Shown piece by piece: positions 6,503-12,674 of a stretch of 35,542 bases of DNA (its first letter is position 1; the number at the start of each line of letters is the position of its first letter). Below the pieces are notes generated by a model. The model was not told the origin of the DNA, searched no databases, and saw only the letters and a program-made list of their open reading frames with translations. Origin of the DNA: a virus; IMG/VR virus record IMGVR_UViG_3300017735_000040, positions 1-35,542 of that record, one strand, 5' to 3'. Position numbers and translations under genes: made by a program.

Positions 6503-6964
6503 TTACGAGTTCCTGTATGGTTTTAAATCAGTTTCAGAAATTAGATTTTTTTCTATGAGAAACTCTGCATATTTCCCTGAAACATATTTTTCATCAACTG
6601 GTTCTTTTCTCTTTATTCTACCAGCATTAATTTTAAAAACATCGAGCTTTGGCGAAAACTCTTCTGAATTTTCTAAAAGCTCTTTTTTGATTTTGTCTCT
6701 GTTTTCCTTAATGCCTTTTACAAACATATTAATGGTTGGCCATCTGCGACTTACTTGATTTTTCCGCACATATTTTGCAGCTTCATCTAAAACCCATTTA
6801 AGCCCACCTTCGTTGGTAGATGGGCATTCGCTGTTAATGTCTTCAACCATAAGTAACATTTCTTCACGGCTGGCGTCTTTATCGAGATGGCTAGGTGCTT
6901 CATATCGTTTTAAAAATTCAAGAAGCCAATTTGCAATAATTCTTTTTCTGCTATCATAATCCAT
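6503..6964 (-). CDS. Protein in lambda P position (possible helicase-loading partner)
   Basis: 153 residues from the ATG at 6964 (MDYDSRKRIIANWLLEFLKR), helical and charged, with no Walker motif. This start overlaps the end of the O-like initiator by 11 bases and has GGGGA about nine bases upstream; a longer frame begins at 6991. The region WPTINMFVKGIKENRDK recalls replisome-associated phage proteins, but I do not recognise the family with confidence. Overlap with an O-like gene is the arrangement of lambda O and P, where P loads host DnaB, so a loader role is a positional guess. The ParB-like gene follows after one base. Confidence 0.6.
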   Translation of the reverse strand: MDYDSRKRIIANWLLEFLKRYEAPSHLDKDASREEMLLMVEDINSECPSTNEGGLKWVLDEAAKYVRKNQVSRRWPTINMFVKGIKENRDKIKKELLENSEEFSPKLDVFKINAGRIKRKEPVDEKYVSGKYAEFLIEKNLISETDLKPYRNS

Positions 6965-7724
6965 TGTTACTAATCCCCAAAATGCCACCACTTAAAAGAC
7001 TGTGCAGATATTCTGAGGAAGTTTCTTTTTGCTCTTTAAAACTTACCTCTTCGTCATCCCAATGACCTCCATTAAGCCACGTTGAAGGGTTTAATATGTA
7101 TTTTTTTTGCCTTTCTTCTTTTTTACAAAGATCAGCATATTTATTAACACCAGCCATAATAACACTTCCGCATACCATATTGATCGCTTTGATAAATGCT
7201 TTTTTAGCCGTTTGTTTTCCCGTTTTTTTAGGATACCTTTCCCAAAAAAAGCCAAACGAAATATCTATCTCTTCTTCTGTATATCCACGATATTTTTTAA
7301 AAGATAAGTTAGCATTTATAGGATCGTCATTTATAACCTTTATAAGGTTATCTTTTATAAGGTTATTATTTACAAGGTTATGGTTGTTAAATAAGTTTAC
7401 ATCCTCATGTAAAATATTTTTACTAGGGATGTCTGATTTTTTTACATCACTGCCTTTGAGAAAAAGTTTATACTCACAGCTTGTATTTGAGCCATTATCT
7501 CTTGCTCTGTTGGTGGCATCAATAAAGCCTTTATCTTTTAAAACACCAATATGAGTTATGACCGATTGGCGCGTCATTTCACATAATTTTGCCAATCTGT
7601 TATGACTTGGAAAACATGCACCGGTTTCATGGTTGTAATGGTCTGCTATCCAATAAAGAACTATTTTGGTAGCTGGCTTCAAACCAGTTTGCTGCATTGC
7701 TAGAGCGGTCATATAGTGCGACAT
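6954..7724 (-). CDS. Replication initiator, lambda O-like (winged-helix)
   Basis: 256 residues. Residues 1-95 form a winged-helix domain of the phage replisome-organiser type (MALAMQQTGLKPATKIVLYW-like opening, then CFPSHNRLAKLCEMTRQSVI and LKDKGFIDATNRA). A low-complexity Asn-rich linker (about 110-137) is encoded by DNA repeats. The C-terminal part has FFWERYPKKTGKQTAKKAF and NPSTWLNGGHWDDE, typical of O-like/DnaT-like replication proteins. It would bind the origin and recruit the host helicase. A GGAG eight bases before the ATG at 7724 supports this start. A promoter and an inverted repeat lie upstream. The iterons inside the gene suggest that it carries its own origin. Confidence 0.82.
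   Translation of the reverse strand: MSHYMTALAMQQTGLKPATKIVLYWIADHYNHETGACFPSHNRLAKLCEMTRQSVITHIGVLKDKGFIDATNRARDNGSNTSCEYKLFLKGSDVKKSDIPSKNILHEDVNLFNNHNLVNNNLIKDNLIKVINDDPINANLSFKKYRGYTEEEIDISFGFFWERYPKKTGKQTAKKAFIKAINMVCGSVIMAGVNKYADLCKKEERQKKYILNPSTWLNGGHWDDEEVSFKEQKETSSEYLHSLLSGGILGISNNGL
7333..7388. repeat. Iterons: three AAGGTTAT copies at 15-bp period plus one inverted copy
   Basis: AAGGTTAT occurs at 7344-7351, 7359-7366 and 7374-7381, exactly 15 bp apart, and its complement ATAACCTT at 7333-7340 pairs with the first copy around a 3-base centre. The flanks are very AT-rich. The repeats encode the Asn-rich linker of the O-like protein. In lambda and relatives the replication origin is a set of iterons inside the O gene, so this is the best origin candidate in the window. 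Confidence 0.75.
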
Positions 7725-7808
7725 ATGCGTTGCTCCATGGTTTGCGTTGTGCTATTTAATGTCTGTAACAAGGTGAACCTCCAATTCGTGTTGTTATCAT
7801 ATCCCATT

Positions 7809-7834
7809 GGGCCACACTTTACAGAGTGTGGTCC
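7809..7834. promoter_or_regulatory. Inverted repeat at start of initiator transcript (operator or leader hairpin)
   Basis: GGGCCACACT-TTACAG-AGTGTGGTCC: two 10-base arms with one mismatched position and a 6-base centre. It lies six bases downstream of the -10 box of the minus-strand promoter for the O-like gene, so it spans the expected transcription start. It could be a repressor operator or a 5' hairpin. No U tract follows in the minus direction. Confidence 0.55.
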
Positions 7835-7840
7835 TTTATC

Positions 7841-7868
7841 TTTATAAACACAACATTTACATTGTCAC
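7841..7868 (-). promoter_or_regulatory. Promoter of the initiator/modification operon
   Basis: Minus strand: GTGACA (7868-7863), 16-bp spacer, TATAAA (7846-7841). It drives the O-like gene and the genes down to 4498. The leader of about 110 bases contains the inverted repeat at 7809-7834 and a GGAGGTTCACC element at 7782-7772, the same translation-start cassette seen at four other early genes but here followed by TTG rather than ATG. Confidence 0.6.
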
Positions 7869-7878
7869 TAAAAATTTT

Positions 7879-7918
7879 GTAAAACATTTGTTGACTGACT
7901 TAGTCACGTTGATATTAT
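7879..7918 (+). promoter_or_regulatory. Early rightward promoter (recombination operon)
   Basis: GTAAAACATTTGTTGACT (7879-7896) ends in a -35 TTGACT; after 16 bp comes TATTAT (7913-7918). TGACT-GACTT-AGTCA (7892-7906) is a perfect short palindrome overlapping the -35 and spacer, a likely operator. The leader has GGAGG at 7933-7937 and an ATG at 7943. Together with the divergent promoter at 7841-7868 this forms a bidirectional early control region. Confidence 0.65.
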
Positions 7919-7942
7919 GATATTGTTAACTTGGAGGTTCAC

Positions 7943-8146
7943 ATGACAAATACACCTATTCACTTTATTAGAGCTACAATTGCAAACAAAATTGCAAATC
8001 GTGGTACAAAACTAGTACAGCAAGCTTTGTCTGGAGAAATAACTCATCAGCGATATTTAGCTGATCAATTTCCTGCAGATGCAATTTCTTTTATTGAAAA
8101 AGCAATTGCTCAAGCGGTTGATGACTTTGAAAGCACACAAAAATGA
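7943..8146 (+). CDS. Small early protein (67 aa)
   Basis: 67 residues from the ATG at 7943, chosen because GGAGG lies six bases upstream and the same GGAGGTTCACATG leader is used at another early gene; a TTG at 7931 would add four residues. The protein is helical with a mixed charge pattern (ANKIANRGTKLVQQALSGEI, then FPADAISFIEKAIAQAVDDF). I do not recognise it. It is the first gene of the rightward early operon and its stop overlaps the start of the Gp157-like gene (ATGA), so it probably belongs to the recombination module. Confidence 0.75.
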   Translation: MTNTPIHFIRATIANKIANRGTKLVQQALSGEITHQRYLADQFPADAISFIEKAIAQAVDDFESTQK

Positions 8147-8625
8147 AACTTAACTCATCAATGCTGACATATATGGCTGAAAGATTAGCGCCTTACTCAG
8201 AAGAGCTTGAATTGTTTTGGGACACACTAGACGGCGAAACAGATGTAATGGACGTTGTATCAAATGTTTTGACGCAAATTAGTGAAGCTGACGCTGGGAT
8301 GATTGCTTGCCACGAAATGGCAAAAAAATATTCAGAGCGCAGATCGTTACTCGATGCTAGAAAAGTGCGTCTTAATCAAATGCTAAAAACTATTTTACTT
8401 TGCGCTAATCAGTCAAAAATTCCACATCCACTTGGAACAGTATCGCTTCGCAAAGGTACAGAGAGCGTAGTCATAACCAACGAAAAGGAGATACCTTCAC
8501 AACTATGTAAAACGACCGTCACGCCAGATAAAGCAGAAATAAAAAAACAACTTCAAGCGGGTGTCCAAATTGACGGTGCCGAATTGGTAACTGGACCTCA
8601 AACTATATCAGTAAGGATGAAATAA
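8143..8625 (+). CDS. Siphovirus Gp157-like protein
   Basis: 160 residues with the pattern of the Gp157 family. An N-terminal helical region (residues 1-85) is followed by RSLLDARKVRLNQMLKTILL, a short beta part (HPLGTVSLRKGTESVVITNE, then IPSQLCKT), a TVTPDKAEIKKQLQAGVQI segment, and a closing GPQTISVRMK. The family is found next to phage recombination genes and has been linked to phage resistance phenotypes in streptococci; its biochemical role is unclear. Here it is directly followed by ERF and SSB with overlapping stop/start codons, as in many temperate and lytic phages, which supports a part in recombination. Confidence 0.88.
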   Translation: MKLNSSMLTYMAERLAPYSEELELFWDTLDGETDVMDVVSNVLTQISEADAGMIACHEMAKKYSERRSLLDARKVRLNQMLKTILLCANQSKIPHPLGTVSLRKGTESVVITNEKEIPSQLCKTTVTPDKAEIKKQLQAGVQIDGAELVTGPQTISVRMK

Positions 8626-9239
8626 TGTCTAATAACGGACCAATATCTAGCTTGACAGCTTTTGCTGCGGCGCAAGCTCAAATGGGGTCTGCATTTAAAA
8701 ATGCAAAAAACCCATTTTTAAAAAACAAATACGCAGACCTGACAGCTATACAAAATGCAGTTTACCCAGCATTTCACGCAAATGGTTTTGCAATCATGCA
8801 ATCTCCCGGCAAAGACGAGTTCGGGCCATTTGTAGAAACAACCTTTGCGCACATCTCTGGAGATAAATATACTGGCAAGGTTTACTTAGAATACAAGGCC
8901 AATGATATGCAGTCATTAGGTGGAGCTATTACATATGCACGCAGATATGGTCTAGCCTCTATATCAGGCGTTCCTATTGAGGATGACGATGGTAATGCAG
9001 CAACAGGCAAATATAAATCAAGTCCGTCGCACACCTCGCATACAGAACCTACAGCTTTGCACCGTGGCGTTAGGTTTATGAAATTTTTAGAAAGCGACAT
9101 GGTTACAGAAGAAAGATTGCGCACAATAGAAGACGAAGCAAATGAAGTTATTAAAGCAATTAAACTTCAAGATCCAAAATATGCAGAAGCAATCGAATTG
9201 GCTTTGGCTAAAAAGAAAACAGCATTGGGGATTATGTAA
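8625..9239 (+). CDS. erf: ERF-family single-strand annealing protein
   Basis: 204 residues. The N-terminal core has KNAKNPFLKNKYADLTAIQ (about 25-43), HANGFAIMQSP, TTFAHISGDKY and the signature QSLGGAITYARRYGLASISG (about 95-114) followed by DDDGNAA. These are the hallmarks of ERF/Rad52-like recombinases such as P22 Erf, which anneal complementary single strands during recombination and circularisation. The C-terminal 75 residues are helical and charged. It is placed between Gp157 and SSB with one-base overlaps, so all three are likely made together. Confidence 0.92.
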   Translation: MSNNGPISSLTAFAAAQAQMGSAFKNAKNPFLKNKYADLTAIQNAVYPAFHANGFAIMQSPGKDEFGPFVETTFAHISGDKYTGKVYLEYKANDMQSLGGAITYARRYGLASISGVPIEDDDGNAATGKYKSSPSHTSHTEPTALHRGVRFMKFLESDMVTEERLRTIEDEANEVIKAIKLQDPKYAEAIELALAKKKTALGIM

Positions 9240-9607
9240 TGCATACACATCAATTTATTGGAAATTTAACACGTGATTGTCGGTCTGGTGATCATAAAGG
9301 CACTACAGTTGTGAATTTTTCTGTTGCTGTAAATAATCGCCGAACTGATACCACACATTATATTGATTGTTCGCTGTGGGGGCGCGTCGCAGAAGGTCAG
9401 TTGCGTGATTACCTCAAAAAAGGTACAAAAGTATATATACAAGGTGAGTTTGGTACAGATGAATATAATGGCAATACTAAGATAACTTGCAATGTTGGCA
9501 CTATTGAATTGGTAGGTGGTAGAGATAGAACCTCCAGTAACGTTTCTCCCACTGAAAACAATGATGCTAATGTAAATGGCGATTTGGACGATGAAATCCC
9601 GTTCTAA
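9239..9607 (+). CDS. ssb: Single-stranded DNA-binding protein
   Basis: 122 residues with an OB fold. It opens MHTHQFIGNLTRDCRSGDHK, then VVNFSVAVNNRRTDTTHYID, CSLWGRVAE, DYLKKGTKVYIQGEFGTDEY and KITCNVGTIELVG. It ends in an acidic tail, DLDDEIPF, which matches the C-terminal tip that docks partner proteins in bacterial SSBs. It is shorter than E. coli SSB, as usual for phages. It protects single strands for ERF annealing and replication. The ATG overlaps the ERF stop by one base. Confidence 0.95.
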   Translation: MHTHQFIGNLTRDCRSGDHKGTTVVNFSVAVNNRRTDTTHYIDCSLWGRVAEGQLRDYLKKGTKVYIQGEFGTDEYNGNTKITCNVGTIELVGGRDRTSSNVSPTENNDANVNGDLDDEIPF

Positions 9608-10001
9608 AAAACCAATGCTGCAAGTTGTGATGCGTGATGGGGTTTTACACCCTGTCACGCGTTATGATGCCGAGGTAATGGAAACATATACCAATAATCA
9701 GTTATTCGATATTCAAGCTGTAAGTGAGCGATCACCACAGCACCATAAACTTTATTGGTCTGTACTTAATAACGTAGTTAAATCGACTAAACGCTGGGCA
9801 ACTACCTCGCACTTACATGACGATTTAAAGATGTTATGCGGGTACTATCATACAGTCATAAATCAAGCTAATGGCGGAGTATACTACGTCCCAGATAGCA
9901 TTGCTTTTGATAAAATGGACCAATCAGAGTTTAAAGAATATTTTGAAAATTCAATGGAAAAATTAGCAGAGGCTATCGGCTTTGATCCGATGGAATACTA
10001 A
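9591..10001 (+). CDS. DUF1367/NinB-like recombination-associated protein
   Basis: 136 residues from the ATG at 9591 (MKSRSKKPMLQVVM); another ATG at 9576 would add five residues and both lie inside the end of ssb. The key segment SERSPQHHKLYWSVLNNVV, then HLHDDLKMLCGYY and FDKMDQSEFKEYFENSMEKL, fits the DUF1367/NinB-like group. Members sit in phage recombination modules and are thought to assist single-strand DNA handling (NinB is lambda Orf). Which of the two families it belongs to is not certain from inspection. Directly downstream of ERF-SSB. Confidence 0.75.
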   Translation: MKSRSKKPMLQVVMRDGVLHPVTRYDAEVMETYTNNQLFDIQAVSERSPQHHKLYWSVLNNVVKSTKRWATTSHLHDDLKMLCGYYHTVINQANGGVYYVPDSIAFDKMDQSEFKEYFENSMEKLAEAIGFDPMEY

Positions 10002-10241
10002 ATGATTGAACGAGAAGAACGCAAAAAAGACGAAACAACATTAATGGTTTTACACCTTACAGAAAACGAAGGCTGGAGTTGCCGCGATGCTGGAAGGCGA
10101 TTTGGTATGACAAAAAATGCAGTCATTGGAATTAGAAATAGGATTAGAAAAACAGAATATTGCTTTGATGGCTGTCGTAATCCTGAAAACATTGATTGCG
10201 GAATGAGTCCTTTGTGGTGGAGGTTAACAAATGTTAACTAA
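10002..10241 (+). CDS. Small HTH protein with GcrA-like recognition motif
   Basis: 79 residues. Residues 18-49 read ENEGWSCRDAGRRFGMTKN then AVIGIRNRIRK, a helix-turn-helix whose recognition helix closely resembles the TRNAVIGKVHRL motif of alphaproteobacterial GcrA. GcrA binds promoters carrying methylated GANTC sites with sigma-70. The rest (CFDGCRNPENIDCG, then MSPLWWRL) has three cysteines and is not like the GcrA C-terminal domain. The start codon immediately follows the previous stop. A DNA-binding role is well supported; relation to GcrA rests on one motif. Confidence 0.7.
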   Translation: MIEREERKKDETTLMVLHLTENEGWSCRDAGRRFGMTKNAVIGIRNRIRKTEYCFDGCRNPENIDCGMSPLWWRLTNVN

Positions 10242-10383
10242 AGATATTTTAGAAGCTCAACGAAGAAACGCCTTTCTAATTGAAAAGCTCGAACTTAGGT
10301 TGGCTCAAGATAAACAAATTATTAGTGATTTAGAGGACATAAATTTAATTTTAAATAGGATAAAAATTCAACATGAAAAATAA
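10231..10383 (+). CDS. Small coiled-coil protein (50 aa)
   Basis: 50 residues reading MLTKDILEAQRRNAFLIEKL and then LELRLAQDKQIISDLEDINL, with leucine/isoleucine heptads across almost its entire length. A strong GGAGG site lies seven bases before the ATG at 10231, inside the end of the HTH gene, and the HNH gene starts five bases after its stop. No function is recognised. The signals and tight packing make it very likely to be a real gene, perhaps a dimeric partner of a neighbour. Confidence 0.75.
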   Translation: MLTKDILEAQRRNAFLIEKLELRLAQDKQIISDLEDINLILNRIKIQHEK

Positions 10384-10388
10384 TAGCT

Positions 10389-10697
10389 ATGTGGTCTAAT
10401 CCTAAAAAACCAAAGGAAAAAAAAGATGGAAACTATTTGCAAAAAGTGCGGCGGAAGAGGTGTTGTATTTGTGAGCGATTTGGAGAAGTCCAGCAAAGCC
10501 CAACAACAGCGCACCATCCGATACATGATAGGTATAGCCGTGCGAAGCGAGGTGACAGAACTGCAATCCCGCTTTGCGAAGGTCATCACCAAGGTCTTTG
10601 GGACAAAAGCAAAGTAGCAATCCACAAAGAGCCAAAAAAATGGCGAGAATTATACGGGACTGATTTTTCTTATTCACAAAAAAATTTAGAAACCTAA
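10389..10697 (+). CDS. HNH-type nuclease, Ref-like (RecA-dependent nuclease family)
   Basis: 102 residues. The core is RRKRCCICERFGEVQQSPTT, then AHHPIHDRYSRAKRGDRTAI, then PLCEGHHQGLWDKSK. It shows a CxxC zinc knuckle (CCIC), the histidine pair AHH and the HH of EGHHQG, as in the HNH fold of phage P1 Ref and related phage proteins, which cut DNA in RecA-made D-loops. This fits the recombination operon. The last 12 bases overlap the 3' end of the convergent HAD gene; no terminator is visible between the two operons. Confidence 0.8.
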   Translation: MWSNPKKPKEKKDGNYLQKVRRKRCCICERFGEVQQSPTTAHHPIHDRYSRAKRGDRTAIPLCEGHHQGLWDKSKVAIHKEPKKWRELYGTDFSYSQKNLET

Positions 10698-11387
10698 ATC
10701 ATATAAAATCTTGTGAGTATCTTTCCAATTTTTAACAGAGTAACATTGATTTTTATTTAGTAACCTCGACAAAGGGAAGTCATTGCCTTCCTCTTGCATT
10801 TTATCACCAAAAAATTTGACAGAATTTTTATCTACATAGTTAAGCACTACCGCTTTACTCATATTACTAGGCATTAAATCAATACCAGTTTCACCTGCAA
10901 CTCTTGCAACTAAATTTATAAAATTTTTATTTATTTTATCCGCAATAGTTTTGCGTTCTTTTGTAGCTTCATCCCATGCTACATAGTGACGTCTTTGCTC
11001 TTTTGAAGCATTTCTGCCAAGAATACTAAAATTGCACATTCCTATACGATCATCAAAATGTTTTCCTGTTCGATGTGGAAAAGCGCTGTCTTGTAAATAA
11101 TTTTTCAAATAACCTTTTACTGATCTTTTTAATGCCCAATCGCTTTGATGTTTTGTAACTCCATTTTGAACTACGTGTGCGCCATTACATGCAAATACCC
11201 ATTTTGAACTATAGCACAGGTGACAGCCAATTTGGTTTTTTATGTTTTCGTAACTTGCACCCGAAACAATAGCACATTGGTTTTGCAAAAAAACTTTAAT
11301 TAAATATTTTTTAAAGCTTTTATCAATTTTTTCAGAACTATTAGTAAGCGTTCCATCCATATCAAATATAAGTATTGGGTCGCTCAT
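10686..11387 (-). CDS. HAD hydrolase resembling eukaryotic-type phosphomannomutase (PMM)
   Basis: 233 residues, close to the 245-250 of PMM enzymes. Motif I is FDMDGTLT (8-15; nucleophile D9, acid/base D11), followed by SGASYENI, FACNGAHV (65-72) and RIGMCNFSILGR (114-125), matching the PMM substrate-binding RNGMLNxSPIGR. Near the end FFGDKMQEEGND (192-203) matches the PMM loop FFGDKTxxGGND. PMM interconverts mannose-6-P and mannose-1-P, feeding GDP-mannose synthesis; a plain sugar phosphatase is also possible. The start has GGAG five bases upstream and lies inside the end of rusA. It is the last gene of its operon. Confidence 0.8.
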   Translation of the reverse strand: MSDPILIFDMDGTLTNSSEKIDKSFKKYLIKVFLQNQCAIVSGASYENIKNQIGCHLCYSSKWVFACNGAHVVQNGVTKHQSDWALKRSVKGYLKNYLQDSAFPHRTGKHFDDRIGMCNFSILGRNASKEQRRHYVAWDEATKERKTIADKINKNFINLVARVAGETGIDLMPSNMSKAVVLNYVDKNSVKFFGDKMQEEGNDFPLSRLLNKNQCYSVKNWKDTHKILYDLGF

Positions 11388-11847
11388 AGTTACTCCAATG
11401 TATTTTTACATGCAGATGTGCTATTTGTTCGTTGTCACAGTACTTTTTACTGGCATATATATTTCCCACCATGCAATCATCGTCATATACCACTTTGTTG
11501 CAGCCATCTAAAACTGCTTTTACAATATTATCTAAATCGGGTCTTCTAGGAATATGTACGCCAAACTCACATTCCATTGTCTTGCGTTTGTTATAAGATT
11601 TTGGAATGTCAAAATAAGCACATATTATAAAACTTATTCGTTTATCAGTTGGCGATAAATTTAACTTTTTCATAGCCGACCATGCAGCTTGCTTAATTCT
11701 TTGTTCGTATTGTTTAGTCTCTTTTGGCGTATAAATATGACCAGATTTTGTAAATCTTGGTCTTGCTTTGCCAATTGGCTTTCCAGAAACAATAAATTCT
11801 AAAGTATTTTGCATGGTGTTTTCCAAAAAATTATATTTTTCTGCCAT
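11362..11847 (-). CDS. rusA: RusA-type Holliday junction resolvase
   Basis: 161 residues from 11847, or 150 from the ATG at 11814 (MQNTLEFIVSGKPIG), which would give the usual family N terminus. Core motifs are SGKPIGKARPRF (21-32), RRPDLDNIVKAVLDG (101-115) with aspartates D104 and D106, and VVYDDDCMVG (119-128) with further acidic ligands. RusA cuts Holliday junctions as a dimer during phage recombination and replication. It overlaps the gene before it (17 bases) and the HAD gene after it (26 bases), indicating an operon. Confidence 0.92.
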   Translation of the reverse strand: MAEKYNFLENTMQNTLEFIVSGKPIGKARPRFTKSGHIYTPKETKQYEQRIKQAAWSAMKKLNLSPTDKRISFIICAYFDIPKSYNKRKTMECEFGVHIPRRPDLDNIVKAVLDGCNKVVYDDDCMVGNIYASKKYCDNEQIAHLHVKIHWSNYERPNTYI

Positions 11848-12019
11848 TTTGCCTAAGTTGAGACAATAGATTTTTTAATTCTTTTGTCGCTTCAAAGTGC
11901 TCTGTCTTTGCATTAGGCATAGCGTCAACACGGTTTCTTTCTTTGCATGCATTTCGTTCTCTTAGTTTAACGCTACGCAATAAACTTTCCTCAAACGGTG
12001 TTAAATTACTGTTTAGCAT
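11831..12019 (-). CDS. Hypothetical small protein (62 aa)
   Basis: 62 residues, MLNSNLTPFEESLLRSVKLR then ERNACKERNRVDAM, helical and basic, ending LLSQLRQNGRKI. GAGG six bases before the ATG supports the start. It overlaps the HTH gene upstream by 14 bases and rusA downstream by 17. I do not recognise it. Location suggests an accessory to recombination or regulation. Confidence 0.65.
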   Translation of the reverse strand: MLNSNLTPFEESLLRSVKLRERNACKERNRVDAMPNAKTEHFEATKELKNLLSQLRQNGRKI

Positions 12020-12176
12020 TGCTTACCTCATAAGTTTTGCAAAGAACGTACATTTGTTGCCGAGAAACACCAAGAATTCTTGCTGCTCCCGACTGTGTTC
12101 CCGCTTGCTTCAATGTTTTAACGACAAGTGCTTTTTTTGCTTTTCGCTGTTCATTTAGAAGCTTTTGCCATTTCAT
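12006..12176 (-). CDS. Small Fis-type helix-turn-helix protein (56 aa)
   Basis: A 56-residue frame reading MKWQKLLNEQRKAKKALVVK and then TLKQAGTQSGAARILGVSRQ. Its C-terminal half is a helix-turn-helix of the Fis/NtrC C-terminal (HTH_8) type: GAARILGVSRQQMYVLCKTY. A strong GGAGG lies seven bases before the ATG, and it overlaps both neighbouring genes. It is small enough to be missed by length cut-offs. It is probably a DNA-binding regulator acting as a dimer; the target is unknown, though the shared early promoter element is an obvious candidate. Confidence 0.75.
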   Translation of the reverse strand: MKWQKLLNEQRKAKKALVVKTLKQAGTQSGAARILGVSRQQMYVLCKTYEVSNAKQ

Positions 12177-12387
12177 GTGTTGCCTCCTTTAAAAGACTAT
12201 ATGCAGCAAATCGTGATCCAGTTTGGTCACAGGTTACCATTTGTTTTTCAATATGATGCCCATCGTCCTTAAGATCGTGAATACGCGCTGCAAGTCTAAA
12301 ACACCCATAGTCTTTGAGTGCGTCTATAGGTGTTATTCTGCGTTGCGTGCGAAGATGGTGCAAAATCATTTTTGTTTGAGTTTCCAT
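12151..12387 (-). CDS. Winged-helix DNA-binding protein (78 aa)
   Basis: 78 residues with METQTKMILHHLRTQRRITP, then IDALKDYGCFRLAARIHDLK and DDGHHIEKQMVT. This is the small helix-turn-helix seen in many phage proteins (Pfam HTH of the PF14090 type), where the I-x-ALxxYGCFRLAARIxDL motif is the hallmark. It binds DNA, with an unknown role. The ATG overlaps the stop of the 85-aa gene (TAATG) and its 3' end overlaps the Fis-type gene by 26 bases. Confidence 0.8.
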   Translation of the reverse strand: METQTKMILHHLRTQRRITPIDALKDYGCFRLAARIHDLKDDGHHIEKQMVTCDQTGSRFAAYSLLKEATHEMAKASK

Positions 12388-12644
12388 TAAAAATTCTCCC
12401 GCGCCAAATCATCCCAATTTTCTGCATGTAAACAATTTACTTGAGTAAGATAGCTACAAATTCGCTTGGGAAGTTTGAAGTTATTTGTTTTTTTGCGCTT
12501 TTCTTTTAGATATACAGCATCAATATCAAAATAATCCTCATCAAAGTCAAAAGAACCTTCAGCGACTATTTCTATTTCTACACCTTTAAGTGTAATGGCC
12601 TCAGTAATGTGTGTTAATCTTCTACCGTGCATTGAGTAACCCAT
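12387..12644 (-). CDS. Hypothetical early protein (85 aa)
   Basis: 85 residues: MGYSMHGRRLTHITEAITLK, then GVEIEIVAEGSFDFDEDYFD and an Arg/Lys turn, then CSYLTQVNCLHAENWDDLA. It has an acidic beta-rich half and a helical tail, not recognised by me. The start is set by GGAGGTTCAC immediately before the ATG, identical to the leader of the 67-aa gene at 7943. It is the first gene of a minus-strand early operon running to the HAD gene. Confidence 0.75.
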   Translation of the reverse strand: MGYSMHGRRLTHITEAITLKGVEIEIVAEGSFDFDEDYFDIDAVYLKEKRKKTNNFKLPKRICSYLTQVNCLHAENWDDLARENF

Positions 12645-12674
12645 GTGAACCTCCAGTATGTTGTTACAAGTAAA

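Noticed and set aside
7096-7554. Plus-strand 152-codon open frame opposite the O-like gene
   Set aside because: It is antisense to a clear initiator gene, has Phe/Leu/Ser-rich composition typical of a reversed AT-rich gene, and has no ribosome site.
10402-10677. Minus-strand 91-codon frame opposite the HNH gene
   Set aside because: The plus-strand frame has an intact zinc knuckle and HNH motif in a tight operon; the minus frame has no recognisable motif or start signal.
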